Origin: DASRAA01 sp963814165
Lineage (GTDB): Bacteria > Acidobacteriota > Terriglobia > Terriglobales > Acidobacteriaceae
Length of the DNA stretch: 64,000 nucleotides
Direction: 5' to 3'
NCBI GenBank assembly: GCA_963814165.1
Contig: CAWFBW010000008.1
Coordinates: forward strand, 310,001-374,000
Shown here: piece after piece, positions 1-7,999 of the stretch
How positions within the stretch are numbered: the stretch's first letter is position 1
Layout: the number at the start of each line of letters is the position of its first letter
Translations under genes and position numbers: made by a program
The notes under the pieces: model-generated
The model's database searches: none
Told to the model about the DNA's origin: nothing
Seen by the model: only the letters and a program-made list of their open reading frames with translations

Positions 1-1915
1 CTCGCCTTATGTGAAAGACGCCTTTCATCAGTATGTGATCGGCGGCAAGCATGATGCGGTGAACCCTGCCAAAACCGGAACCAAGGCGGCCGCGCACTAT
101 GTGCTCGATGTTCCGCCAGGCGGGAGCAAAGTAGTCCGGTTACGCTTGGGTTCGAGCCTGTCCGGCGACGCGTTTGCTGATTTCGACCAGACGTTCGCGG
201 CCCGCCTCGACGACGCCGACGAGTTTTACGACCGCATCACACCCACCAACCTGAGTGACGACGAAAAGCGTGTGCATCGCCAGGCGCTCGCAGGAATGTT
301 GTGGTCAAAACAGTATTACTATTTCGACCTCGACAGATGGCTGATTGAACATGAATCTCATCCCCTCGTAGGGTCGAGCAAGGGAGGCGCACGCAATCCT
401 GAGTGGTTTCACATGCTGAACCGCGACGTCATCTCCATGCCCGACAAGTGGGAATATCCCTGGTACGCGGCATGGGATTTGGCCTTTCATACGATTGCGC
501 TCTCCCTGGTGGACTTCGACTTTGCCAAAGAACAGCTCCTCCTGATGCTGCGGAACTTGTATGCCCACCCCAACGGACAGATCCCGGCCTACGAGTGGAA
601 CTTCAGCGACGTGAATCCACCAGTGCATGCCTGGGCGACATTGTTTCTTTACCGAATTGAGACGGAACTGGGCCGGGCCGACCTGCGTTTCCTGGAGCGC
701 TCCTTCCAAGGCTTGATGCTGAATTTCAACTGGTGGGTGAATCGGAAAGACCCGGAAGGGCGCAATGTATTCGCGGGCGGGTTCCTGGGACTGGACAACA
801 TCGGGGTATTTGATCGCAGCGCGCCGCTGCCTACTGGTGGGCACCTGGACCAGGCCGACGGAACTGCATGGATGGCATTCTATTGCCTCTGCATGTTGGA
901 GATTGCGCTCATTCTGACCGAATACGATTCCGCCATGTACGAGGAAATCGCGTTCCGCTTTCTTGAGCATTTCGTATGGATCACCTATGCCATGGACCGC
1001 ATCGGTGAGCACCACGACGAAATGTGGGATACGGAGGATGGGTTCTTCTACGATCTGCTCCACTTTCCAAATGGCGACGCCAGGCGCTTGAAGATCCGCT
1101 CGATGGTGGGACTGCTGCCACTGTGTGCCGCAACCGTATTCGAGCATGGCACGCTGGCGCGCCATCCCCGCATGGAGGAACTGGTTGACTTGTTCCGTAA
1201 GCGCCATCCGGAGGTGGTGAAAAAGATCGCTGCCGCCACTGACTTCTCGGTTGGCGGGTACGAAGGCCGCAGGCTGACGACGGTATGCAACAAGGAGAAG
1301 GTGCAGCGCATTTTGAAATACATGCTCGACGAGAACGAATTTTTCAGTCCCCACGGCATACGCTCGCTGTCGAAATATCACCTCGAGCATCCTTTCGTGC
1401 TTGACTTTGGCGGGCAGGAGTACAGGGTGCAATACCTTCCCGCCGAATCGAACACCGGAATGTTTGGCGGCAACTCCAACTGGCGTGGCCCGATTTGGAT
1501 GCCGGTGAATGCGCTCATCATTCGCGGACTGATGCTGATGTATCCGTTTTACGGCGATGATTTGAAAGTCGAGTGTCCGACTGGGTCGGGAAACTACATG
1601 ACTTTGTTTGAAGTAGCAAAGGAGATCGGCCGTCGGCTCTCGACCATCTTTTTGCGCGATGCCGATGGTAAGCGTCCGGTCTATGGAGGAACGGCCAAAT
1701 TCCAGGAAGATCCCCACTGGCGAGATTACATCCTCTTCTATGAGTACTTCCACGGCGACAATGGCGCCGGACTGGGAGCCAGCCACCAGACCGGTTGGAC
1801 CGGGCTGATCGCGCGCATCCTGGATATATACGCGCGCGTGACCGCTGAAGATGTTCTGCGCGCACCTAAGAAAGTCATCGCCGAAATGACACGCAAGCAG
1901 GTGGCGGGGGAATAG
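1..1915 (+). CDS. GH63-like glycoside hydrolase (glucosidase), 5' partial
   Basis: The reading frame is open to the left edge (S-P-Y precedes the first GTG at 11), so the start lies outside the window. About 637 residues are visible. The region around residues 140-210 carries the aromatic (alpha/alpha)6-barrel signatures of the GH63/MGH1-like superfamily, including EYPWYAAWDLAFH and GQIPAYEWNFSDVNPPVHAW, followed by GGFLGLDNIGVFDRS and, near the C-terminus, SNWRGPIWMPVN. Known members of this clan hydrolyse alpha-glucosidic or related linkages with two acidic residues. The substrate here cannot be read from the sequence. The frame ends in TAG and the next gene is convergent, 31 bases away. 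Family assignment is confident, specificity is not. Confidence 0.85.
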   Translation, partial: SPYVKDAFHQYVIGGKHDAVNPAKTGTKAAAHYVLDVPPGGSKVVRLRLGSSLSGDAFADFDQTFAARLDDADEFYDRITPTNLSDDEKRVHRQALAGMLWSKQYYYFDLDRWLIEHESHPLVGSSKGGARNPEWFHMLNRDVISMPDKWEYPWYAAWDLAFHTIALSLVDFDFAKEQLLLMLRNLYAHPNGQIPAYEWNFSDVNPPVHAWATLFLYRIETELGRADLRFLERSFQGLMLNFNWWVNRKDPEGRNVFAGGFLGLDNIGVFDRSAPLPTGGHLDQADGTAWMAFYCLCMLEIALILTEYDSAMYEEIAFRFLEHFVWITYAMDRIGEHHDEMWDTEDGFFYDLLHFPNGDARRLKIRSMVGLLPLCAATVFEHGTLARHPRMEELVDLFRKRHPEVVKKIAAATDFSVGGYEGRRLTTVCNKEKVQRILKYMLDENEFFSPHGIRSLSKYHLEHPFVLDFGGQEYRVQYLPAESNTGMFGGNSNWRGPIWMPVNALIIRGLMLMYPFYGDDLKVECPTGSGNYMTLFEVAKEIGRRLSTIFLRDADGKRPVYGGTAKFQEDPHWRDYILFYEYFHGDNGAGLGASHQTGWTGLIARILDIYARVTAEDVLRAPKKVIAEMTRKQVAGE

Positions 1916-1946
1916 ATATAGCTAACGCGAGAGCCGGCCAGCCCTC

Positions 1947-2567
1947 TCACTGTTTCTCATAGCGCATCGGTATCGGCGGGTCGCCGTGCTTCATGATCAA
2001 GGCGGTGCCCTCCATTGCCAAGGTCTCATCCTTGAAAAGAACCTGAGTGATCGCGTCTCCGTTGATCTCGAAGTAGAAGTCTCGGTCTGCGGGATTGACG
2101 TCGTAGGGGCCGGCCTCCAGCGAGTACACGCGAACCTCGAAGTAAACCTGGGAGGGCTTGGCTGTATCGGGAAACACAGCGGCGCCATCGGAGTCGGTGG
2201 TAGCTTCCAAATGTTCTTTGCCCGCCAAGACTCCTACATGGATGTTCGCCACGCCCTTGCCATTCTTGCCGATCACCCACACGCGAATTCTCCCCGGCTT
2301 GCCGGCTTCGCTTTTCGTCGGACGGAAGGGCGGCTCTTCCTTAGCATCGCTGTGCAGAATGACCGCGTTGCCCTCGTGCTTCCAAGTGCCTTTTGCCCAG
2401 TAATCGGCAGCACCGTACGCGAGCATGTACTCGAAGGTGCCGTCTGGCTTGAGCATCAGTTCCGAGCCGACTTCCTTCACGCCCTGTAGGACGTAATGGC
2501 CGGATGGGTCCTGTGCAAACACAGGCACAACAAGCAGCAACAGAAGTACGACCGCAACCGTCTTCAT
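1947..2567 (-). CDS. Secreted hypothetical protein
   Basis: A 206-residue protein with a clear signal peptide: MKT followed by a VAVVLLLLLVVPVFA hydrophobic core, with cleavage likely after VFA-Q. The mature part begins with a lipocalin-like strand pattern (GHYVLQG ... GTFEYMLAYG ... GTWKHEGNAVIL). It continues with a beta-rich segment (RIRVWVIGKNGKGVANIHVGVLAG ... TDSDGAAVFPD) that resembles an Ig-like or carboxypeptidase-regulatory fold. No catalytic motif is visible. It probably acts in the periplasm or at the surface. It is convergent with the glycosidase to its left and has no operon partner. I do not recognise the family. Confidence 0.7.
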   Translation of the reverse strand: MKTVAVVLLLLLVVPVFAQDPSGHYVLQGVKEVGSELMLKPDGTFEYMLAYGAADYWAKGTWKHEGNAVILHSDAKEEPPFRPTKSEAGKPGRIRVWVIGKNGKGVANIHVGVLAGKEHLEATTDSDGAAVFPDTAKPSQVYFEVRVYSLEAGPYDVNPADRDFYFEINGDAITQVLFKDETLAMEGTALIMKHGDPPIPMRYEKQ

Positions 2568-2629
2568 GCTGGTTCCTCCGCAGCGGTTTCCACCAAGTAC
2601 GGCACAATGACACGATTTGGCACGATTAT

Positions 2630-2662
2630 ATACTTGACAATATTTTATAGCGGGAGTATTCT
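2630..2662 (+). promoter_or_regulatory. Sigma70-type promoter upstream of the transposase
   Basis: TTGACA (2634-2639) and TATTCT (2657-2662) are separated by exactly 17 bases in an AT-rich stretch that contrasts with the surrounding GC-rich DNA. An inverted pair ATACT (2630-2634) / AGTAT (2655-2659) overlaps both boxes and could be an operator. The transposase start is 172 bases downstream, leaving a long untranslated leader. Confidence 0.55.
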
Positions 2663-2684
2663 AAGCTCACGATGAAGCTAAGTA

Positions 2685-2822
2685 TCACTTCCGCTTTGGT
2701 TTATCGGCTTCCAAAGCCTTCAGCTTTCGCTTCAAATCCTGCCGAATTGATGCAACCAGCTTTCGCGTCGGCACTCGTTGTAATGGGCCTTTCTCTAGCT
2801 TCAGTTTCTTCTTCTCAGGCAT
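2685..2822 (-). CDS. Possible 45-residue basic protein antisense to the transposase leader
   Basis: A short frame reads MPEKKKLKLEKGPLQRVPTR and continues to a KPKRK C-terminus, giving 45 residues that are highly Lys/Arg-rich. It starts 12 bases from the transposase ATG on the opposite strand. The 9-base near-palindrome GGAGGCTCC between the two starts supplies a GGAG motif to this frame and a GGAGG motif to the transposase. Lysine-rich composition and the RBS argue for coding. The tiny size and antisense position argue against it. No family is recognised. Confidence 0.3.
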   Translation of the reverse strand: MPEKKKLKLEKGPLQRVPTRKLVASIRQDLKRKLKALEADKPKRK

Positions 2823-2833
2823 GGAGGCTCCAA

Positions 2834-3721
2834 ATGACTTTGACTGATGTAGCTACTGCTTTCTCGACTGACGAAAAGTGCCGCGAACTGTTGGAGCGGC
2901 TGCGCTGGCCCGCTGGCCCGGAGTGTCCCCGCTGCCACTCTACGAAACTGACCCGTATCAGCACCAGCAAAAAGCTGCTTTGGTGCGCGGACTGCAAATA
3001 TCAATTCACGGTCACTGCTGGCACGATCTTCAACGATTCTCACCTTCCGCTGGAAACATGGTTCTTCGCCGTCATCCTGCTCTGTGAGGCCCGCAAGGGA
3101 ATGTCCGCGAACCAAATCAAGCGGACACTCGGAATCAGCTATAAGACAGCGTGGTACCTCTGTCACCGTATCCGTGCTGCTATGTCCGAGGCAGAGCGGC
3201 CAATGCTGGATGGTACTGTCGAGATGGATGAAACCTACGTGGGCGGCAAGAAGCGGGGACAGCAGTGGCAGGGTCGCAGAGACCACAAGGAATGCGTCAG
3301 AGGTATCCGCCAGCGCAGCGGCGACGTTCGTTTCTTTCACGCGGAGGATGCCAAGACAGGTACGCTGGCAAAATACATCCAAGAGAACATCAGCAGCGAC
3401 GTTGATGTGATCGTGACCGACGAGCTTCCGGCTTACCGCAAGGCTGTTGGTGCTATCAAGCATGAGACTGTCAACCACTCGGCCAAAGAGTACGTCCGCT
3501 TTGGAACCGACATTCACACCAACACTGTCGAGTCGGCATTCTCGCTTCTCAAGCGGGGCATCATCGGAAGCTGGCACAAAATCAGTGCCAAGCATCTTCC
3601 CGCATACCTTGCGGAAATGGAGTTTCGTTTTAATCGACGCAACCGTCCCGACTTGTTTATTGATACGTTGCGTCATATGGTCACTGCTTCGACTTTGACT
3701 TTCGAGAAGCTGACCGCTTAG
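2834..3721 (+). CDS. IS1595-family (ISXO2-like) transposase
   Basis: A 295-residue protein. The start at 2834 is chosen because GGAGG lies 6 bases upstream; the frame is open further upstream but those 54 residues look unlike the family. A zinc ribbon is visible (CPRC at 31-34, CADC at 51-54), followed by the ISXO2-like DDE domain with MDETYVGGKKRG, VIVTDELPAYRK and HTNTVESAFSLLKRG, and the C-terminal FRFNRR motif. The family catalyses cut-and-paste type transposition of IS1595 elements, which often carry passenger genes. The frame is intact. Terminal inverted repeats and target duplications could not be identified by eye, so the element's limits are unknown. The 3' end overlaps the convergent next gene by 41 bases. 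Confidence 0.92.
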   Translation: MTLTDVATAFSTDEKCRELLERLRWPAGPECPRCHSTKLTRISTSKKLLWCADCKYQFTVTAGTIFNDSHLPLETWFFAVILLCEARKGMSANQIKRTLGISYKTAWYLCHRIRAAMSEAERPMLDGTVEMDETYVGGKKRGQQWQGRRDHKECVRGIRQRSGDVRFFHAEDAKTGTLAKYIQENISSDVDVIVTDELPAYRKAVGAIKHETVNHSAKEYVRFGTDIHTNTVESAFSLLKRGIIGSWHKISAKHLPAYLAEMEFRFNRRNRPDLFIDTLRHMVTASTLTFEKLTA

Positions 3722-4550
3722 TCGGCTCCAGTATTGGCGCTGGCCCTACTCTCAGAGGCTTCGCGGTTTCAGCTACTTTCTCCCAAATCGCGCTATGTTC
3801 CGCAACCGCCCATTCACTGCGGAAGGCGCGTTCCCATACTTCGATTCTGTTCTGCCCGATATGTTCCGTGCCAGGCCACGGCGGAACGAGTCTCATTCCC
3901 TCTGGCGAGTCAATTTGTCGCGCTCCGTGGACAATCGAAATCATCGTAAACTTACCGCAGTTCTCCACCGACTCTTTGACCATGAAAATCACGTAAGCAG
4001 CCAATACTGCTAATTCGGCAACAGTGCTCATGCGATATAGCCGATTAAGAAGCAGTTCGGCAAACGTGCAACCGATGCCAATAGCGCCATACGGCATAGC
4101 GTGAACGAGAGCCGTCTTCTCTGACTTGAATAGTTTCAAATCATATTTTCGATAGAGGCCGATTAAGAATTCCACATCAGGCCGATCTCTGGACGGATAT
4201 GCTGCGAACGGAATGACGTGTTCCTTATAGAAACTCTTAAGGCAATCTTCAAACTTAACTTGCAGGTCAATTTCCTTGCCCATGACTTTATAGCTGGGAG
4301 CGTCGGGGTTTGACAGAAAAGTGTCGCCTATATTTTGCATCAAAGCGCGTACATATCCAGAGTCTCCAGCACCAGCTACGGTGCACGTGCCAGACTTCGA
4401 TGGAGCGCGGCCTTTATTGTCGCCCAAATCCAGCGATGCAAATGACATCATCTTTGTCCGCGCCCCCTTCATGTAATCGCCAGTGCTTTCCTGTGTATCC
4501 GAGGCAATTACAATGCCATCGTTCGCAAGCATCCCGACAGCAATCGTCAT
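3681..4550 (-). CDS. Proteasome-beta-like Ntn hydrolase
   Basis: A 289-residue protein starting Met-Thr-Ile-Ala-Val-Gly. The start at 4550 is set by GGAGG at 4557-4561, 6 bases upstream; an alternative ATG at 4619 lacks this support. Removing Met exposes Thr1, and the spacing then matches proteasome beta subunits: G11, A15, D17, G23, Y25 and a lysine at 32 (33 in proteasomes). The arginine usual at position 19 is glutamine. This suggests an N-terminal-threonine peptidase or amidase of the HslV/proteasome/Anbu superfamily. It is longer than HslV, with a C-terminal extension ending in a basic KRSASRKSKSKQ tail. That tail lies in the overlap with the transposase, so it may have been altered by insertion. 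Base composition is more AT-rich than flanking housekeeping genes, which suggests transfer. No ATPase partner is nearby. Confidence 0.7.
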   Translation of the reverse strand: MTIAVGMLANDGIVIASDTQESTGDYMKGARTKMMSFASLDLGDNKGRAPSKSGTCTVAGAGDSGYVRALMQNIGDTFLSNPDAPSYKVMGKEIDLQVKFEDCLKSFYKEHVIPFAAYPSRDRPDVEFLIGLYRKYDLKLFKSEKTALVHAMPYGAIGIGCTFAELLLNRLYRMSTVAELAVLAAYVIFMVKESVENCGKFTMISIVHGARQIDSPEGMRLVPPWPGTEHIGQNRIEVWERAFRSEWAVAEHSAIWEKVAETAKPLRVGPAPILEPTKRSASRKSKSKQ

Positions 4551-4553
4551 TTG

Positions 4554-4568
4554 CTTCCTCCGAGGAAG
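4554..4568. promoter_or_regulatory. Palindrome over the Ntn hydrolase ribosome binding site
   Basis: CTTCCTC-C-GAGGAAG is a perfect 7-base inverted repeat that contains the GGAGG Shine-Dalgarno of the downstream (minus-strand) gene. With a one-base centre it is more plausible as a protein-binding site than as an RNA hairpin. Confidence 0.35.
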
Positions 4569-4698
4569 CCGCTTACGATTCTTGCCAAAGGGCGGAGGCA
4601 TCAGCGGCTTAGGGTTCATTTAATACCCCTTCCGCTGTTTTGTGAAGTAAATAATCGTCCGATTTGGTGCCGTGGTGGCTGAAATTCTTTTGGAGGTC

Positions 4699-5040
4699 TT
4701 ACGCTCGTGTGCGGTTTGAGTGTTCGGGTGGCAGGATAATCGGCTCCCCGGAGTGGTGCATCTGCCGCGTTACGAAGTACACCGCCATTGTCCAAGTGGG
4801 GAAGAGGTCCGCACCGGGCAGCGCTTCGACCATCAACGTTGGCAGGAACGCCCAGTGCCACCCAAGCAAGCGAACCAGGATGATTGCTACGCCAGCATCG
4901 AGAACAGCGTCTGCAGGCGACAATGCGCCTTCGGCAAACACAGGCATCACTGCCCATTGCAAGGCGTCAGCGGCGATGGCTACCAGCCAAGCCATCCGCT
5001 CCTCGGGGCTCTTCATCGAGCGGAAAAATTCACGCCACAT
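4699..5040 (-). CDS. Small membrane protein of unknown function
   Basis: 113 residues from the ATG at 5040 (MWREFFRSMKSPEERMAWLV), chosen because it sits 17 bases after the stop of the DUF4231 gene, whereas the longer in-frame start would overlap that gene. Hydrophobic stretches WLVAIAADALQWAVMPVFA, AVLDAGVAIILVRLLGWHWAFLP and a weaker third one suggest two or three membrane segments. The C-terminus is hydrophilic. The tight spacing implies one transcript with the DUF4231 gene. I do not recognise the family. Confidence 0.55.
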   Translation of the reverse strand: MWREFFRSMKSPEERMAWLVAIAADALQWAVMPVFAEGALSPADAVLDAGVAIILVRLLGWHWAFLPTLMVEALPGADLFPTWTMAVYFVTRQMHHSGEPIILPPEHSNRTRA

Positions 5041-5057
5041 CAACACGATTGTAAGCG

Positions 5058-5546
5058 CTACTTGTCCTCGTCGCCAGCTTTGTTGGTCTTTTGCGGTTGC
5101 TGCAGCGATGCCCACTTACTGTTCTCTTGCGACCCGATAGTCTCGATGCGTTCGGCCAACAGCGCTCGCGGATCGGCGGCGGTGGCATAGACTCCGGCCT
5201 TGGCGATGTAAGTGAACTTCTCGTGTTTCAAGGCTTCGCAAGTGGCGCGGTAGGTTACCCAGGTCTGCTGGTACTGGTTCAGTTGCAGAATGCCTTCCAG
5301 GATGGTGATAAGAACGCCGAGGAGTGCCGTGATGGTGCCGATGGTGAAGGGCAAATCGGACTTGATATCCGAAAGGTGCAAGGCAGCCAGGAAGGGGATG
5401 AGTGCAGCGGCGACGATCTCAATCGCCTTGATGCGCTTATAGGCCCTCTGGTATTTGGAACTCTTGGCGTCGTACCAGTTGATCTGGTCCTCAAGGCGGT
5501 CAATGATCGGATCGGTTTTGTCGTAGGCGACGGGTGCAGTGGTCAT
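5058..5546 (-). CDS. DUF4231 (SLATT-like) two-TM protein
   Basis: 162 residues. The N-terminal DRLEDQINWYDAKSSKYQRA segment followed by two adjacent transmembrane helices (IEIVAAALIPFLAAL and FTIGTITALLGVLITILEGIL) and a cytoplasmic QYQQTWVTYRATCEALKHEK helix is the DUF4231 pattern. As far as I recall, DUF4231 is grouped with SLATT domains, proposed as membrane effectors in nucleotide-signalled conflict systems; that role is inferred for the family, not shown here. No SMODS/CD-NTase or SLOG gene is visible nearby. It is first in a probable two-gene minus-strand unit. Confidence 0.75.
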   Translation of the reverse strand: MTTAPVAYDKTDPIIDRLEDQINWYDAKSSKYQRAYKRIKAIEIVAAALIPFLAALHLSDIKSDLPFTIGTITALLGVLITILEGILQLNQYQQTWVTYRATCEALKHEKFTYIAKAGVYATAADPRALLAERIETIGSQENSKWASLQQPQKTNKAGDEDK

Positions 5547-5645
5547 GGCAGGCCATTATACGGGGCGGCTCGTGTTCGCATGGAAAAATCGGTTTTGTTG
5601 TGCAATCCTGAGGTGTAAATTAATAGGTACGCCACAGAGGGAACT

Positions 5646-7643
5646 TTGAACAACTCGAAGCTGGACCGCGCCGCAATCGTGGTTGGTGTAGTTATTCTTC
5701 TCGCTGTTCTCGTCACCCAACTCGCACTTTCTATTCGGCAGGAATCAATCACCTGGGACGAGGATGATCACGTCTACGCCGGCTACATGTCGCTCAAGAC
5801 GGGCGATTTCGGGCTGAACCCGGAGCATCCGCCGCTGGTGAAGATGCTGGCCGCGTTGCCGCTGCTCAGCATGGACCTGAAAGTGCCTCCCCTGCAGGGA
5901 AGAGAGTTTAAGCACGAGGCGTTTCTCAACGGAAAGGACTTCGTGTTCGGCAACGACGCCGATAAGCTGCTATTCCGCGCGCGCATGGCGGCGTCACTGC
6001 TGACGGTGCTGCTGGCGGTGCTGGTATTCTGCGCGGCGCGGGAGATGTTTGGAGTGGCGGCAGGATTCTTCGCGCTGGCGCTGTTTGTGTTTGATCCCAA
6101 TTTCCTGGCACATGGAGCGCTTGTCACTACAGATGTAGGGCTCTCGTGCTTCCTGTTCGCGTCGGTGTATGCGTTCTATCGCTACGTAAAGAAGCCGTCC
6201 GTGGGCAGGCTCGCGCTGGTGGGCATTGCGACAGGATTAGCGTTCGCGGCCAAGCACACGGGAGTTCTGGCGGCGCCGAGTCTGGTCGCGCTAGCGCTGG
6301 TGGAGTGGTGGCGCACTCGCAAGGGTCAGGCCGGCCAGCGATTCTCGTTTGGCAGAGCGTTCGGTGCGCTGGTGGTGACGGCCGTAATCAGCCTGACGAT
6401 CTTGTGGGGCTTCTACGACTTTCGCTATGCGGCACGGCCGGCAGGGCTGGAGTTGAACCCGCCGGCGGCGGAGTACATCAAGGGGCTATCGCGGCCAAAT
6501 GAGCTGAAGCTGTTGCAGACGATCTCGTACTACAAATTGCTGCCGGAGTCGTACATCTACGGTTTGGCCGATGTGCGGATGATTTCGGACTTCTATGCCA
6601 GCTACCTGTTGGGCACGCCGTATCCGCACGGAGTGTGGTTCTACTTTCCGGTGGCGATGCTGATTAAGTCCACGGTGGCGTTCCTGGCACTGATGCTGGT
6701 TGCGGTGTGGGCGATCGTCAGTGGGAAATTGCGGGGGAGGGAAGTCTGGTTCCTGACCATACCGCCAGTTCTATACCTGATCGTGGCGATGAGCGCGCAC
6801 ATGAACATTGGCATGCGGCACGTGTTGCCGATGTATGCGTTCCTCGCGGTGCTGCAGGCGGGTGCGGTAATGGCGCTGGGCCGCAAGAGCCGCGCATGGT
6901 TGGCGGCGGGCCTGGTGCTTTTGGCGATGCAGGTGATTACGTCGGTCAGGGCGTATCCGGACTACATTCCTTACGCCAACGAGTTGTGGGGAGGACCGAA
7001 GGAGACGTGGCACCTGCTGAGCGATTCCAATGCCGACTGGGCGCAGCAACTGAAAGCTACCAGCAAGTACTTGCAGCAGCGCGGGGTGAAGGACTGCTGG
7101 TTTGTGTATTTCGGCGAAGGAGTGATTCCGTATCAGTATTACGGGATTCCGTGCAGGGCCTTGCCGACGCAGGATGCGCTGTGGATCGGGGAAAAGTTCT
7201 ACGACATTCCGGCGGAAGTTGATGGGCCGGTGCTGATCAGCGGGGGAGACCTGTCGGGCTTCGAGTATGGGCCAGCGGAGTTGAATCCGTATGCGCAGTT
7301 CCAGACGCTGAAGCCGTCGGCGGTGATCCAAAATGGCGTGTACGTCTTCGATGGACACTTTGCGATTCCGAAGGCGGCGGCCATCGGGCACATGCAGAAG
7401 GCAGCTGAGTATCTGGAGGCTAAGCAACTGAACGACGCGTTGGCAGAGGCACAGACGGCGATTGCGCTGGCACCGGCATCCGTGAAAGCAAACGTAGTGC
7501 TCGGCGACGTGTGGCAGGCCATGGGCAGACCCGCCGAGGCCGAACACGCCTACAAGAACGCACTTGTGTTGGCACAGACCATCGCCCCGGAATTTCAGGT
7601 GGGATTGGTGGCCGGCATCCAACAAAAGTTGGCTGCCAAGTAG
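5646..7643 (+). CDS. GT39-family glycosyltransferase with C-terminal TPR
   Basis: 665 residues starting at a TTG with GAGGG 5-6 bases upstream. An N-terminal helix is followed by ITWDEDDHVYAGY, the luminal/periplasmic acidic motif of GT39/ArnT-like (PMT) enzymes, then LNPEHPPLVK and about 8-10 transmembrane helices up to residue ~430. The periplasmic part contains LLSDSNADWAQQLKATSKYL. The last ~80 residues form about two TPR-like repeats (AAEYLEAKQLNDALAEAQTA, NVVLGDVWQAMGRPAEAEHA). Family members transfer sugars from polyprenyl-phosphate donors to lipid or protein acceptors at the outer face of the inner membrane. The acceptor is unknown. Confidence 0.85.
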   Translation: MNNSKLDRAAIVVGVVILLAVLVTQLALSIRQESITWDEDDHVYAGYMSLKTGDFGLNPEHPPLVKMLAALPLLSMDLKVPPLQGREFKHEAFLNGKDFVFGNDADKLLFRARMAASLLTVLLAVLVFCAAREMFGVAAGFFALALFVFDPNFLAHGALVTTDVGLSCFLFASVYAFYRYVKKPSVGRLALVGIATGLAFAAKHTGVLAAPSLVALALVEWWRTRKGQAGQRFSFGRAFGALVVTAVISLTILWGFYDFRYAARPAGLELNPPAAEYIKGLSRPNELKLLQTISYYKLLPESYIYGLADVRMISDFYASYLLGTPYPHGVWFYFPVAMLIKSTVAFLALMLVAVWAIVSGKLRGREVWFLTIPPVLYLIVAMSAHMNIGMRHVLPMYAFLAVLQAGAVMALGRKSRAWLAAGLVLLAMQVITSVRAYPDYIPYANELWGGPKETWHLLSDSNADWAQQLKATSKYLQQRGVKDCWFVYFGEGVIPYQYYGIPCRALPTQDALWIGEKFYDIPAEVDGPVLISGGDLSGFEYGPAELNPYAQFQTLKPSAVIQNGVYVFDGHFAIPKAAAIGHMQKAAEYLEAKQLNDALAEAQTAIALAPASVKANVVLGDVWQAMGRPAEAEHAYKNALVLAQTIAPEFQVGLVAGIQQKLAAK

Positions 7644-7747
7644 AGAGGTGCGCGGTCGAGCACAAGCGTTTACCCGGCGGTCATATGAGCAAGCGTCCGC
7701 CTGTTGCCATAGTGCAATCGTATTGGTCTCGTTCCAGTGTTCCCGGT

Positions 7748-7777
7748 TTGACGCTTTCGGCTGGAGGGTGCTATTGT
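7748..7777 (+). promoter_or_regulatory. Promoter of a short transcription unit
   Basis: TTGACG (7748-7753) and TATTGT (7772-7777) with an 18-base spacer. The predicted start near 7784 is followed by a strong Shine-Dalgarno (AAAGGAGGG, about 7791-7799), a short ORF and a terminator, giving a complete unit of about 215 nt. Confidence 0.5.
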
Positions 7778-7811
7778 CTCCACACACTGGAAAGGAGGGT
7801 GATCCAAATAT

Positions 7812-7958
7812 ATGAAATCTGATTGTCACAGTTGTATCCCAAGTGAGGTGGCTGAGGCTTAGGGCTTCCGCTCTAATTCTCGCATCGCTCGAAATGCTGT
7901 CGAGTTGATTCGCTGGGGCCACGAGAGTGGACAGCCTCAAGCCAATCCCAACAGCTAA
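7812..7958 (+). pseudogene. Small ORF interrupted by an in-frame TAG
   Basis: From ATG 7812 the frame reads MKSDCHSCIPSEVAEA, meets TAG at 7860-7862, and continues in the same frame (GFRSNSRIARNAVELIRWGH...) to TAA at 7956-7958, for 49 codons in total. A promoter, an unusually extended purine-rich RBS and a rho-independent terminator flank it. It may be a 48-codon small protein with an amber mutation or base error, a true 16-residue peptide, or a small RNA. No homologue is recognised. The rest of the 7644-8065 gap shows no other gene. Confidence 0.35.
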
Positions 7959-7965
7959 CCGGAAG

Positions 7966-7999
7966 GACCCGTCCAGCGTAAAAGCGCGGCGGGTCTTTT
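7966..7999 (+). terminator. Rho-independent terminator of the short unit
   Basis: GACCCG (7966-7971) pairs with CGGGTC (7990-7995), followed at once by TTTTC. It lies 8 bases after the small ORF's TAA. Confidence 0.65.

Noticed and set aside
305..1786. 493-residue minus-strand ORF
   Set aside because: Shadow of the GH63-like gene; no family pattern, no RBS.
2672..2833. Upstream extension of the transposase to 2672
   Set aside because: No RBS, unlike family N-termini, and the opposite strand carries a better short ORF.
2834..3721. Defined IS1595 ends
   Set aside because: A partial match between GGAG...CTAAGC near 2653 and the reverse complement near 3720 (about 11 of 18 bases) is too weak to call terminal repeats.
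4616..4957. 113-residue minus-strand ORF
   Set aside because: Overlaps the small membrane protein in another frame; Arg/Cys-rich without hydrophobic pattern.
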